A program made the position numbers and the translations under genes. Shown here in pieces: positions 56,068 to 64,000 of a stretch of DNA of 64,000 nt. The first letter of the stretch is position 1, and each line of letters starts with the position of its first letter. Location: positions 186,001 to 250,000 of the forward strand of contig NZ_JAFMSX010000004.1 in the NCBI RefSeq assembly GCF_017916425.1, written 5' to 3'. The notes under the pieces were generated by a model. The model saw only the letters and a list, made by a program, of their open reading frames with translations. It was not told where the DNA came from and made no database searches. The stretch is from Nocardioides sp. SYSU D00065 (GTDB taxonomy: Bacteria; Actinomycetota; Actinomycetes; Propionibacteriales; Nocardioidaceae).

Positions 56068-57536
56068 CAGATCTCCGCTGCGGCGAGGCCGTGCGCCCGC
56101 ACGGGCCGACGCAGGTAGAGGGCCCACGTCATCAGCGCGCACAACAGGTAGTAGGCGGTGAAGACGGCGAACGCGCCGCGGGTCGCCGACAGCGGGTCGG
56201 CCACCCAGGGGGCGGAGAACGCCAACGGCACCAGGAAGCCGCCGACGGCTCCGACCGCGCCGATGACGCCGAGCGCGGAGGACGACTGCCGAGTGGCGGT
56301 GACGAGGGCTGCCGCACGCTCCGGCGTACCGGGTCGCGTGGACCGCTCCGCCGCTGCACGCCACAGCGACGGGATCATCTTGTAGACCGAGCCGTTGCCG
56401 ATGCCGGTCGCGGCGAAGATGCAGAGGAAGAAGCCGAGGAACAGCGGGAACCACTCGGCGTTGCGGTGCGCGACGGCCGGGTCCGCGCCCGGGTTGGCGG
56501 TGAGCTGGGAGACGGTCCACAGCACGCCGAGGGTGAAGCCGGTCATCGCGCCGAACGCCGCGAGGGTCACCCGGGCACCGCCCCACCTGTCGGCGAGCCA
56601 GCCGCCGAGGGGTCGCGTGAGCGAGCCGACGCCGGCGCCGAGGAAGGCGTAGAACGCGAAGTAGATGCCGGTGCCCAGCGGCGCCGGCTCCGGCACCCAG
56701 AAGTTGAGCTTGATGAGCAGCGGCATCGCGGCCGAGTAGCCGATGAAGGAGCCGAACGTGCCGATGTAGAGCATCGACAGCAACCACGTCTGCCGCTGCT
56801 TGACGACCTGCATCTGCTCGCGCGGCGACGACGTGACCGTGCTGAGGTTGTCCATCCACAGCCACGCCGCGGCCGTCGCGAGCAGCGCCAGCCCGGCATA
56901 GACGTACGCCGCCCGCTCGAGGTGGATCCCGCTGCCCGAGGCCTGGACCAGGCCGAAGATCCCGGCGCCGCCGACCATGACCGGGAGCAGCAGCTGGATG
57001 AGCGAGACGCCGAGGTTGCCGCCCGCCGCGTTGAGCCCGAGCGCCGCGCCCTTCTTGTCCGAGGGGTAGAAGAAGTTGATGTTGGCCATGGACGAGGCGA
57101 AGTTTCCCCCGCCGACGCCCGCGGTCGCCGCGATCACGCAGAACACCCAGAACGGGGTGGCGGGGTTCTGGACCGCGACCGCGAACAGCAGCGTCGGGAC
57201 GAGCAGCAGCAGCCCGCTGACGATGGTCCAGTTGCGCCCGCCGAACCGCGGCACCGCGAAGGTGTAGGGCAGCCGAAGCACCGAGCCGACCAGGTTGGGC
57301 ACCGCGACGAGCAGGAAGAGCTGCTGGGCGCTGAACTCGAAGCCCTGCGCCAGCAGGAACGCCGACGACACGCTCCAGATCAGCCACACCGAGAAGCCGA
57401 CGTGCTCGGCGAACACCGACCACACGAGGTTGCGCCGCGCCACGCTGCGGCCGGTGCTCTCCCAGAACTCGGGGTCCTCGGGACGCCAGTCCTCGATCCA
57501 GCGGCGGGTGCGACGGGAAGGGTTTCGCGTGCTCAT
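56067..57536 (-). CDS. narK: NarK/NasA-type nitrate/nitrite MFS transporter
   Basis: A 489-residue major facilitator with about 12 membrane helices. GVGGGNFASSMANINFFYPS (about 140-160) is the first nitrate signature, and the AFGAMTGFTLG segment with FLCIFAATGIGNGSVYKMIP (about 370-390) the second. It imports nitrate for the reductases encoded downstream and may export nitrite. The first gene of the operon; a candidate GlnR box lies about 45 bp upstream of its ATG 57536. Confidence 0.9.
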
Positions 57537-57576
57537 GCGAGGAGCGTCCGCCCGGCGTGTGTCGTCCTGCGCCAGA

Positions 57577-57597
57577 CGTGGTCACCTCGTGGTCACC
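57577..57597 (-). promoter_or_regulatory. Candidate GlnR box upstream of the nitrate operon
   Basis: On the minus strand GTGAC occurs twice with starts 11 bp apart (GTGAC-n6-GTGAC), within a 10-bp direct repeat (forward CGTGGTCACC at 57577-57586 and 57588-57597). Actinobacterial GlnR binds GTnAC-n6-GnnAC-type sites ahead of nas and nir genes. The second half is not the canonical GAAAC. Confidence 0.5.
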
Positions 57598-57633
57598 ATC
57601 TCCTCACAACCTCACGCGGCGTAGACATGCTGA

Positions 57634-59322
57634 TCATCGATGAGGCGGACCCTCGCCGAGGGAGGCGCCCAGCTCGAGACGCGGCCACCCGCCCAGGTCG
57701 GCGAGCATCTGCCGGTCGTGCGTCGCCACCACGACGGCAGACGAGGTCGTCATCAGCGCCTGGGTGAGCTCGTCGACCAGGGCGATCGAGAGATGGTTGG
57801 TCGGCTCGTCCAGCATGAGGAGGTCGGGCCTGGAGGAGAGGCACATCGCCAGGTGCAGACGTCGCTGCTGGCCCTGGGACAGGCGTCCGACCGGGGTGCG
57901 CAGGGTGGCCGCGTCCAGCAGGCCCATGCCGGACAGTGACGGAGGCTGTCCCGGGCCGCCGGACGCCAGCAGCCGGTCCACGTGCGCTCGGTAGGTCTCG
58001 TGCGCGGTGCGGTCGGGGTTCCAGGGCGGCACCTCCTGCGACAGCAGCACCACTCGGGCTTCCCGGTGCACTCGGAGCTGTCCGTGTGTCGGCTCCAGCT
58101 GGCCGGCGAGCACGGCCAACAGCGTCGACTTGCCGGCGCCGTTGGGTCCGGTGATCAGCAGGCGGTCACCGCCGGTGAGGGACACGTCCACCGCACGCTC
58201 GAGGCGACCGGCCACGGTCAGGCCGCGGCCGTGGAGCACCGGTCGGCCGGTCCGGGTCGCCGCGTCCGGCCAGGACAGGCGCCGCGGCGGCTCGGGCACG
58301 GTGATGCGGTGCCGCTCCAGCTCCTCCACCCGCCGGTTGAACGCCTGCACCACCCCCGCCGTGCGGGTGGCGCGCTGGTGCTTGCCGGTCCCCTTGTCCG
58401 GGCGCCATCCGGTCAGCAGGCGCGCTCGGGCGTCGGCGGCAGCCTGCTCGAGCTGGGCGCGCTCCGCCAGCTGGGCGTCATGCTCCTGCTGCCACCGCTC
58501 GCGCTCGCGGCGACGCCCCTCGACCCAGCCGTCGTACCCGCCGGCGTAGTGGCGCGGCAGACCGTCGCGGCTCGGGTCGAGGTCGAGGAAGGTCGTGGCG
58601 ACCTCGCGCAGCAGCGCCCTGTCGTGGCTCACCACGGCCAAGCCGCCGGGACGCTCGCGGAGGCGCCGGGTCAGGAAGTCGAGCGCGTCGGCGTCCAGGT
58701 GGTTGGTCGGTTCGTCCAGCAGGAGCAGGTCGGTGCTGGCGCCGAGCACGACGGCCAGGCGCACCCGGTAGCGCTGCCCGACCGAGAGCGTGGCCAGGCG
58801 TCGACTCCGGTCGGTGCACGCGCCCAGCCCGTCGAGGGCGAGGTCGATGCGCCGTTCGGCGTCCCAGGCGTCGAGGACGGTGGCGACCTCCAGAGCCTCG
58901 GCGTAGGCGTCCTCGGCTCCGGGCTCGCCGGCCGCCAACGCCACGGTCGCCGCGTCCAGTCGTTCGAGGGCGGCCAGGGAGTCGCCGACGGCGTCCCTGA
59001 CCAGGTCCCCCACGGTCCGGTCGTCCGCGATCTCGAGGGTCTGCTCGACCAGGGCGAGCGTGCCGGTGCGCGACACCACGCCCTCGTCCGGGTTCAGGTC
59101 TCCGGCCAGGACGTGCAGCAGGGTCGTCTTGCCGCGCCCGTTCTCGCCGACCACGGCCAACCGCGAGCCGGCCGAGACCGTCACGTCGACGCCGGACAGG
59201 ACGGTGCGCTCACCCAGGGACAGCGTCACGCCCTCGGCGCGCACGTGCGCCGCGGCGCCCGCCGGCCCGCGCGGCAGCGCGGCGGAAGACTGCGAGGGCA
59301 GGGAAGGGTCATCACGAAGCAT
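57634..59322 (-). CDS. ABC-F family ATPase (possible ribosome-protection protein)
   Basis: A 562-residue protein with two ABC domains and no membrane segment. Domain 1: GENGRGKTT (about 57-65), [14 protein letters not shown] and [11 protein letters not shown]; an arginine-rich linker (about 275-325, [16 protein letters not shown]); domain 2: GPNGAGKST (about 392-400), [13 protein letters not shown] and [15 protein letters not shown] proteins bind the ribosomal E site; several relatives give resistance to macrolides, lincosamides or pleuromutilins, others act in translation. Which applies here cannot be read from the sequence. Starts at ATG 59322, with no strong ribosome binding site. Confidence 0.86.
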   Translation of the reverse strand: MLRDDPSLPSQSSAALPRGPAGAAAHVRAEGVTLSLGERTVLSGVDVTVSAGSRLAVVGENGRGKTTLLHVLAGDLNPDEGVVSRTGTLALVEQTLEIADDRTVGDLVRDAVGDSLAALERLDAATVALAAGEPGAEDAYAEALEVATVLDAWDAERRIDLALDGLGACTDRSRRLATLSVGQRYRVRLAVVLGASTDLLLLDEPTNHLDADALDFLTRRLRERPGGLAVVSHDRALLREVATTFLDLDPSRDGLPRHYAGGYDGWVEGRRRERERWQQEHDAQLAERAQLEQAAADARARLLTGWRPDKGTGKHQRATRTAGVVQAFNRRVEELERHRITVPEPPRRLSWPDAATRTGRPVLHGRGLTVAGRLERAVDVSLTGGDRLLITGPNGAGKSTLLAVLAGQLEPTHGQLRVHREARVVLLSQEVPPWNPDRTAHETYRAHVDRLLASGGPGQPPSLSGMGLLDAATLRTPVGRLSQGQQRRLHLAMCLSSRPDLLMLDEPTNHLSIALVDELTQALMTTSSAVVVATHDRQMLADLGGWPRLELGASLGEGPPHR

Positions 59323-59685
59323 GCGTGTTCTCTCAGCTCGTCAGGGAGCCGGGCAGCACGCGCGGCCGCCCGGCGCAGGGCCGGGACGGCGGACGAGAGG
59401 TTCAGTCGGGTTCGGCCGCCGTCAGCGGACGAACCAGGGCTTCGCGCAGAAAGTCATGGGCCGGACCGTACGGGACGCGGGCAGGGCGTCGCCAGCGGAT
59501 TTCGGGGCCGTCGCGTGGGTGGCGGCGGCGCTGGGCCGGTGGGTGCCGCAGTTCAGCGTGCACGCGAGCGCGGCGACCCGACGACGCGCCGGGCTGCTCC
59601 CGGGACCCGACCGAGCCACCCGTCGCTCCTGACGCCCGGAGGGCCGGGCGGGCGGGCACCCATCGTCCGGGCCGTCCGGACGTTT
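59323..59685. other. Intergenic interval with no supported gene
   Basis: About 360 bp of very GC-rich sequence between the ABC-F start and the end of the oxidoreductase L subunit. A 58-codon plus-strand frame beginning at ATG 59457 lacks a ribosome binding site. I see no hairpin or repeat worth naming. Confidence 0.5.
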
Positions 59686-61803
59686 CTACTCCAGGAAGTG
59701 GTCGGCGGTGAGCGGCAGCGAGCGCACCCGCGTGCCCGTTGCGTGGAAGGTGGCGTTGGCGACCGCGGCCGCCGTGCCCACGATGCCGATCTCGCCGATG
59801 CCGCGCGACCCCATCGGCGTGAAGGCCTCGTCGGACTCCTCGAGCCACTCGGCGTCGACGTCGAGCACGTCGGCGTGCGAGGCGACGTGATAGGTCGCGA
59901 GGTCCTGGGTCACGACGTGCCCGAAGCGGGGGTCGCGGTGCGACTCCTCGAACAGCGCCGCGGAGAGCCCCATGACCAGTCCCCCGACGAGCTGGGAGCG
60001 AGCCGTCCTCGGGTTGATCACCCGGCCCACGGAGTACACGCCGTGCAGCCTCGGCACCCGCACCTCGCCGGTCCAGCGGTTGACGCGCGCCTCAGCGAAG
60101 ACGGCGCCGAAGGAGTGGAAGGCGTAGGCCTCGGATGCAGGGTCGTCGGCGGCGGAGGCCGTGGTGTGCAGCCCCGGGGCGGGTACGGCGCCGTGGTCGG
60201 CCCGGAACAGCTGCGCGGCCGCGACGATCGCGCTGCCCCAGGAGCTCGTCCCGGACGACCCGCCGGCGACCGACGCGGAGGGCAGGAGGCTGTCGGCGAT
60301 GGCCAGCTCCACGTCCGTCGGGGCCACGTCGAGCGCGTCCGCCGCGATCTGGGTCAGCACCGTACGGGCGCCGGTGCCGATGTCGACCGAGCCGATCGCC
60401 ACCTCGTAGCGGCCGCCCTCCAGCGAGGTCACCCGGGCGGTGTTGCCGGGCTGCTTCATGGCGGGGTACGTCGCGGACGCGACGCCGGTGCCGATCCACC
60501 AGTCCCCGTCCAGCCTGGCCCGCGGCTCGGGCGGACGGTCGGCCCAGCCGAACCGCTCCGCCCCGCGGCGCAGGCACTCGACCAGTCGCCGGTCGTTGAA
60601 CGGCTTGCCGGTCTCCGGGTCGAGGTCGGGCTCGTTGCGCTCGCGCAGCACGATCGGGTCCAGACCGCAGGCGACAGCGAGCTCGTCCATCGCCACCTCG
60701 TGGGCGAACATGCCCGGCATCTCGCCCGGGGCTCGCATCCACGACGGGACGGCGACGTCGAGGCGGGCGAGCCGGTGGCTGGTGCGTCGGTGCGGCGCGG
60801 CGTACAGCATCCGGGTCGGCGACGCGGTCTGCTCCGCGAACTCGCGCACCACCGACGTCTGCTCCTGCACCGCGTGCTCGATCGCGGTCAGCCTGCCGTC
60901 GGCGCCGGCCCCGAGGCGCATGTGGGAGATCGTGGCGGTGCGGTAGCCGGTGAGGGAGAACATCTGCTGGCGGGTGACCGCCAGCCGGACCGGGCGTCCC
61001 CCGGTTGTTTGGGCGGCGAGCACCGTGGCCATGACGTGGGCGTGCGCCTCGCCCTTGCTGCCGAACCCGCCCCCGACGTAGGGCGCGCGGACCCGCACCT
61101 GGTCGGGCTCGAGCCCGAGCATCGGCGCCAGCGCCTGGACGACGCCGTGCACTCCCTGGGTCGAGTCGAACATCGAGAGGACCTCGCGGCCCTCGTGCTC
61201 GGCCCACCAGGCCACGGTGGCGTGCGGCTCCAGCGGGTTGTTGTGCTCGTAGGGCGTGCGGTACGTCTGCTCGACCAGGACCGGCGCCGACGCGAGGGCC
61301 GCGTCCACGTCCCCCTCGTCGGTGTCGGTCTCCATCGCCGGGTTGACCTTGTCCGGCTTGTACGTCGCGTTGTCCTCGCGCAGCTCGGCCTCGTGCGGCT
61401 CCGGCTCGTAGGACACCTCCACCAGCGCCGCACCTTCGCGGGCCGCCTCGGACGTCTCGGCCAGGACCAGCGCGACCACCTGGCCGCGGAAGCCCACCCG
61501 ATCGTCCTGCAGGATCGCCAGCTCGCCGTTGTCGGTCTGCTCGAGGCGAGGCGCGTTCGTGTGGTCGAGCACGGCGGTGACGCCGGGATGGGCCAGCGCT
61601 CGCGACGGGTCCACCCGGCTCACCCGGCCCTTGGCGATCGTCGAGGTCACCAGCCACACGCTCAACGGCGCGCTCACCCCCTCGTCCGCACCGTGCTCGA
61701 CGGCGTACGCCGCCAGCCCCGTGACCTTCTCCGGCCCGTCCACCCGGTCGAGCGAGGTGCCGATGGAGCGCGGGGCGATGCCGCGCGTGCGCTGCTCGGT
61801 CAT
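59686..61803 (-). CDS. PaoC/xanthine-dehydrogenase-type molybdenum-binding subunit
   Basis: A 705-residue catalytic subunit of the xanthine oxidase family. VGGGFGSKGEAHAH (about 242-255), RAPGEMPGMFAHEVAMDELA and GSRGIGEIGIVG near the C-terminus, which holds the base-catalyst glutamate, are the molybdenum-site segments. ATG 61803 overlaps the FAD-subunit stop (ATGA). With the two following small subunits it makes a heterotrimer that oxidises aldehydes or N-heterocycles with water as oxygen donor. The closest known architecture is E. coli PaoABC (YagTSR) aldehyde oxidoreductase. Confidence 0.87.
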   Translation of the reverse strand: MTEQRTRGIAPRSIGTSLDRVDGPEKVTGLAAYAVEHGADEGVSAPLSVWLVTSTIAKGRVSRVDPSRALAHPGVTAVLDHTNAPRLEQTDNGELAILQDDRVGFRGQVVALVLAETSEAAREGAALVEVSYEPEPHEAELREDNATYKPDKVNPAMETDTDEGDVDAALASAPVLVEQTYRTPYEHNNPLEPHATVAWWAEHEGREVLSMFDSTQGVHGVVQALAPMLGLEPDQVRVRAPYVGGGFGSKGEAHAHVMATVLAAQTTGGRPVRLAVTRQQMFSLTGYRTATISHMRLGAGADGRLTAIEHAVQEQTSVVREFAEQTASPTRMLYAAPHRRTSHRLARLDVAVPSWMRAPGEMPGMFAHEVAMDELAVACGLDPIVLRERNEPDLDPETGKPFNDRRLVECLRRGAERFGWADRPPEPRARLDGDWWIGTGVASATYPAMKQPGNTARVTSLEGGRYEVAIGSVDIGTGARTVLTQIAADALDVAPTDVELAIADSLLPSASVAGGSSGTSSWGSAIVAAAQLFRADHGAVPAPGLHTTASAADDPASEAYAFHSFGAVFAEARVNRWTGEVRVPRLHGVYSVGRVINPRTARSQLVGGLVMGLSAALFEESHRDPRFGHVVTQDLATYHVASHADVLDVDAEWLEESDEAFTPMGSRGIGEIGIVGTAAAVANATFHATGTRVRSLPLTADHFLE

Positions 61804-62801
61804 CGCCGCACCTCCCCGGCCAGGCGCAGCAGCGTCATGGTCGTCGTGTTGCGCACCATCGCCACCTTGTAGGCGGTCCCGTCGTCGGTCGTGGCGGTGG
61901 CGAGCTCCTCGTCCACGGCCGCGCGGACCGCGTCCTCCTCGATGCCGCCGCCGGTCAGCGCCGCCTCGGCCCGGCGCGCGCGCCACGGCTTGTGGGCGAC
62001 CCCGCCCCAGGCGATCCGTACCTCCCCCACCCGGTCCCCCTCCATGCGCAGCGTCGCGGCGACGGAGACGAGCGCGAAGGCGAACGAGGCGCGGTCGCGC
62101 ACCTTGGCGTACGTCGACCGGGTGTCGGTGTCGACCATCGGCAGCTCGACCGCGGTGATGAGGTCGCTGGCCGCGAGGGTGGTGTCGGCCTCCGGGCGGT
62201 CGCCGGGCAGGCGATGCAGGTCCTCGAGCCGGATCCGCCGCTCACCCTCGACGCCGAGCACGACGACGGTCGCGTCCACGGCAGCGAGGCCGACAGCCAG
62301 GTCCGAGGGGTGGGTCGTCACGCAGTGGGCGCTCGCGCCCAGGATCGCGTTGTAGCGGGCGTAGCCGCCGAGCGCGGAGCAGCCGGTGCCCGGCTTCCGC
62401 TTGTTGCACGCGGTGGTGACGTCCTGGAAATAGACGCAGCGGGTGCGCTGGAGCAGGTTGCCGGCCGTGGTCGCCTGGTTGCGGATCTGGCCCGAGGCGC
62501 CGGCCAGCGTGGCCCGGGCGACCACCGGGAAGCGCGAGCGGACCACGGGGTGCGCCGCGAGGTCGCTGTTGCGGACGTTGGCTCCGATGCGCAGCACGGC
62601 TCCGTCCTCGCCCTCCACCTCCTCGACGTCGTCGAGCGGCAGCCGGCTGACGTCGACCAGCACGTCCGGGGCAGCGACGCCCAGCTTGAGGTGGTCGACG
62701 AGGTTGCTGCCACCGGCCAGGTACCTCGCCCCGGGGTGGCTCGACACCAGCTCGACGGCCTCCTGCGCGGACTCGGGACGCCGGTAGTCCAGCGCCCTCA
62801 T
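61800..62801 (-). CDS. PaoB-like FAD-binding subunit with extra iron-sulfur cysteines
   Basis: A 333-residue FAD subunit of the xanthine oxidase family. YLAGGSNLVDHLK (about 27-39) and TTAGNLLQRT bind FAD. C122, C132, C141 and C160 (RCVYFQ, ACNKR, GCSAL, HCVTTHPSD) match the insertion that binds an additional [4Fe-4S] cluster in PaoB/YagS and 4-hydroxybenzoyl-CoA reductase-type proteins. This separates the enzyme from plain xanthine dehydrogenase and points to an aldehyde oxidoreductase using ferredoxin or quinone-like acceptors. ATG 62801 overlaps the small-subunit stop. Confidence 0.87.
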   Translation of the reverse strand: MRALDYRRPESAQEAVELVSSHPGARYLAGGSNLVDHLKLGVAAPDVLVDVSRLPLDDVEEVEGEDGAVLRIGANVRNSDLAAHPVVRSRFPVVARATLAGASGQIRNQATTAGNLLQRTRCVYFQDVTTACNKRKPGTGCSALGGYARYNAILGASAHCVTTHPSDLAVGLAAVDATVVVLGVEGERRIRLEDLHRLPGDRPEADTTLAASDLITAVELPMVDTDTRSTYAKVRDRASFAFALVSVAATLRMEGDRVGEVRIAWGGVAHKPWRARRAEAALTGGGIEEDAVRAAVDEELATATTDDGTAYKVAMVRNTTTMTLLRLAGEVRR

Positions 62802-63301
62802 CCGCGCGCCGCCTCTCGGACGGCGGCAAGGATGCCGGGATAGGCACCGCACCGGCAGAGGTTCCCGCTCATCCGCTCACGGATCTCCGCGTCGTCGAGG
62901 TCCACCTCGGCGGTGAGGTCCTCGGTGACGTGGCTGGGGTGTCCCTGCGCGACCTCGTCGAGCATGCCCACCGCCGAGCACACCTGGCCGGGCGTGCAGT
63001 ACCCGCACTGGTAGCCGTCGTGCGTCAGGAACGACCGCTGCACGGGGTGCAGTCCGTCGCTGCCGAGCCCGGCCGCGGTGACGACCTCCGCGCCGTCGTG
63101 CGCCACCGCCAGCGCGAGGCAGGTGAGGTGCCGCCGCCCGTCGAGGAGCACCGTGCAGGTCCCGCACTGGCCGTGGTCGCACCCCTTCTTGGGCGAGATG
63201 ACCTGCAGGCGCTCACGCAGCGCATCGAGCAGCGTGGTGCGCGTGTCGACGGAGAGCGAGTGCGTGGTGCCGTCGACCACCAGGTCGATCTCGATGTCCA
63301 T
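62798..63301 (-). CDS. PaoA-like [2Fe-2S] subunit of the aldehyde oxidoreductase
   Basis: A 167-residue subunit with two [2Fe-2S] domains: KKGCDHGQCGTCTVLLDG-R-x3-C (plant ferredoxin type, about 41-62) and CGYCTPGQVC with CRCGAY (four-helix domain, about 100-155). I take ATG 63301; a longer form adds a proline/glycine-rich N-terminus without a recognisable Tat signal, so the enzyme is probably cytoplasmic, unlike periplasmic E. coli PaoA. First gene of the trimer operon. Confidence 0.88.
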   Translation of the reverse strand: MDIEIDLVVDGTTHSLSVDTRTTLLDALRERLQVISPKKGCDHGQCGTCTVLLDGRRHLTCLALAVAHDGAEVVTAAGLGSDGLHPVQRSFLTHDGYQCGYCTPGQVCSAVGMLDEVAQGHPSHVTEDLTAEVDLDDAEIRERMSGNLCRCGAYPGILAAVREAARG

Positions 63302-63413
63302 GGTCAGGCCCGTACCCCGAACCACGCCGGGCATCCCGGGCTGGCCGACGTCGGCCGGATGCCCACCCTCGCGGACGGGGTGCACCGCCGGTGGCGTTGC
63401 TAGCGTCGACGTC

Positions 63414-64000
63414 ATGACCAAGCTCGCGATCGTCTACTACTCCAGCTACGGCACCGCGCACGCCATGGCCTCGCGCCTCGCCGAGACCGCGCAGGCCCAG
63501 GGCGCCGAGGTGCGGCTGCGCCGCGTGCGGGAGACCGCCCCGGACGAGGTGGTGCAGGGCGTCGAGGCATGGGCCGCCCATGCCGCGTCCGTGGCCGACC
63601 AGCCCGTCGCGGAGCCCGACGACCTCGCGTGGGCCGACGCGGTCATCATGGGCAGCGGCACCCGCTACGGCCACGTCACCAGCCAGCTCCAGGCTTTCAT
63701 CGACACGCTCGGCCCGCTGTGGCAGCAGGGCGACCTGGCCGACAAGGTGTACTCGTCCTTCACCTCCGCCTCGACGCTGCACGGCGGGCAGGAGTCGACG
63801 ATCCTGGCCATGCACACGACCTTCTGCCACTTCGGCGGGATCATCGTGCCGCCCGGCTACACCGACCAGACGAAGTTCACCGACGGCAACCCCTACGGCG
63901 TCAGCGTCACCGCCGGCCCCGACGGGATCGACGACACCGCGGCCACGGCCCTCGACCACCTCGTCACCCGCGTCCTCACCGTCGCGCGGCGGCTCGAGGG
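63414..64000 (+). CDS. WrbA-type NAD(P)H:quinone oxidoreductase (3' partial)
   Basis: A flavodoxin-fold protein; 195 residues are visible and the frame runs off the window without a stop. VYYSSYGTAHAMA (about 7-19) is the FMN phosphate loop, and GSGTRYGHVTSQLQAFIDTL and HTTFCHFGGIIVPPGYTD are WrbA signatures. It carries out two-electron reduction of quinones, avoiding semiquinone radicals. It is divergent from the oxidoreductase operon across a 112-bp promoter region. Confidence 0.88.
   Translation, partial: MTKLAIVYYSSYGTAHAMASRLAETAQAQGAEVRLRRVRETAPDEVVQGVEAWAAHAASVADQPVAEPDDLAWADAVIMGSGTRYGHVTSQLQAFIDTLGPLWQQGDLADKVYSSFTSASTLHGGQESTILAMHTTFCHFGGIIVPPGYTDQTKFTDGNPYGVSVTAGPDGIDDTAATALDHLVTRVLTVARRLE

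Noticed and set aside
59457..59632. 58-codon plus-strand frame upstream of the ABC-F gene
   Set aside because: No ribosome binding site and arginine/alanine-rich composition like random GC-rich sequence.
57982..61872. 1296-codon plus-strand frame opposite the ABC-F gene and the molybdenum subunit
   Set aside because: Spans a real intergenic gap and two conserved genes; no domain in its translation.

Overview
This window comes from a high-GC actinobacterium. Codon use, frequent GTG starts, tightly overlapping genes, fused OleBC, GlxA-type and GntR regulators and actinobacterial-style secreted proteins all fit a Nocardioides-like member of the Propionibacteriales. The genus is an inference. 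The left ~21 kb looks less GC-rich by eye than the rest and ends in a broken conjugation gene, so it is probably an acquired island.

Region 1 (1-18318) is the larger part of a Dpd gene cluster, the 7-deazaguanine DNA modification and restriction system. A 5'-truncated dpdB on the plus strand runs convergently into a minus-strand operon read dpdE-F-G-H-I-J-K-D, in which every junction overlaps or is 1 bp apart. It encodes an SNF2-type translocase, a RecQ-like helicase, a large DEAD/DEAH helicase, a P-loop ATPase, a phospholipase-D-fold nuclease and three accessory proteins. dpdA (the transglycosylase that inserts the modified base), dpdC and any preQ0 genes would lie left of the window.

Region 2 (18494-20940) holds a small membrane protein and the C-terminal two thirds of a MobF/TraA relaxase-helicase, cut off just before its ATPase. 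These look like remains of an integrative conjugative element, and they mark the island edge.

Region 3 (20985-33923) is a twelve-gene minus-strand carbohydrate operon with a divergent GntR/UTRA regulator. It combines an Rbs-type ABC importer with an SDR, a zinc alcohol dehydrogenase, a hydroxyacid dehydrogenase, a KDPG-type aldolase, a shikimate-dehydrogenase-like protein, a phosphotriesterase-like lactonase, a cupin isomerase, a DeoC-type aldolase and an FGGY kinase. I know no described pathway with this exact set; the substrate is unknown.

Region 4 (34069-42665) contains oleA-oleBC-oleD (head-to-head fatty acyl condensation to beta-lactone or long-chain olefin), bracketed by an imperfect ~57 bp direct repeat, followed by two secreted RTX-like repeat proteins.

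Region 5 (42666-48256) has a large secreted alpha/beta hydrolase with Ig-like repeats, a strong hairpin terminator, an isochorismatase-family hydrolase and a divergent GlxA-type regulator.

Region 6 (48326-57597) is an assimilatory nitrate operon: NarK transporter, NasA, a flavoprotein electron-transfer subunit, NirB, NirD and a HemD-like protein with a winged-helix tail. A candidate GlnR box lies upstream of narK.

Region 7 (57634-64000) has an ABC-F protein, a three-subunit PaoABC-like molybdenum aldehyde oxidoreductase and the start of a WrbA-type flavoprotein that runs off the window. No tRNA, rRNA, CRISPR array or intact insertion sequence was seen.
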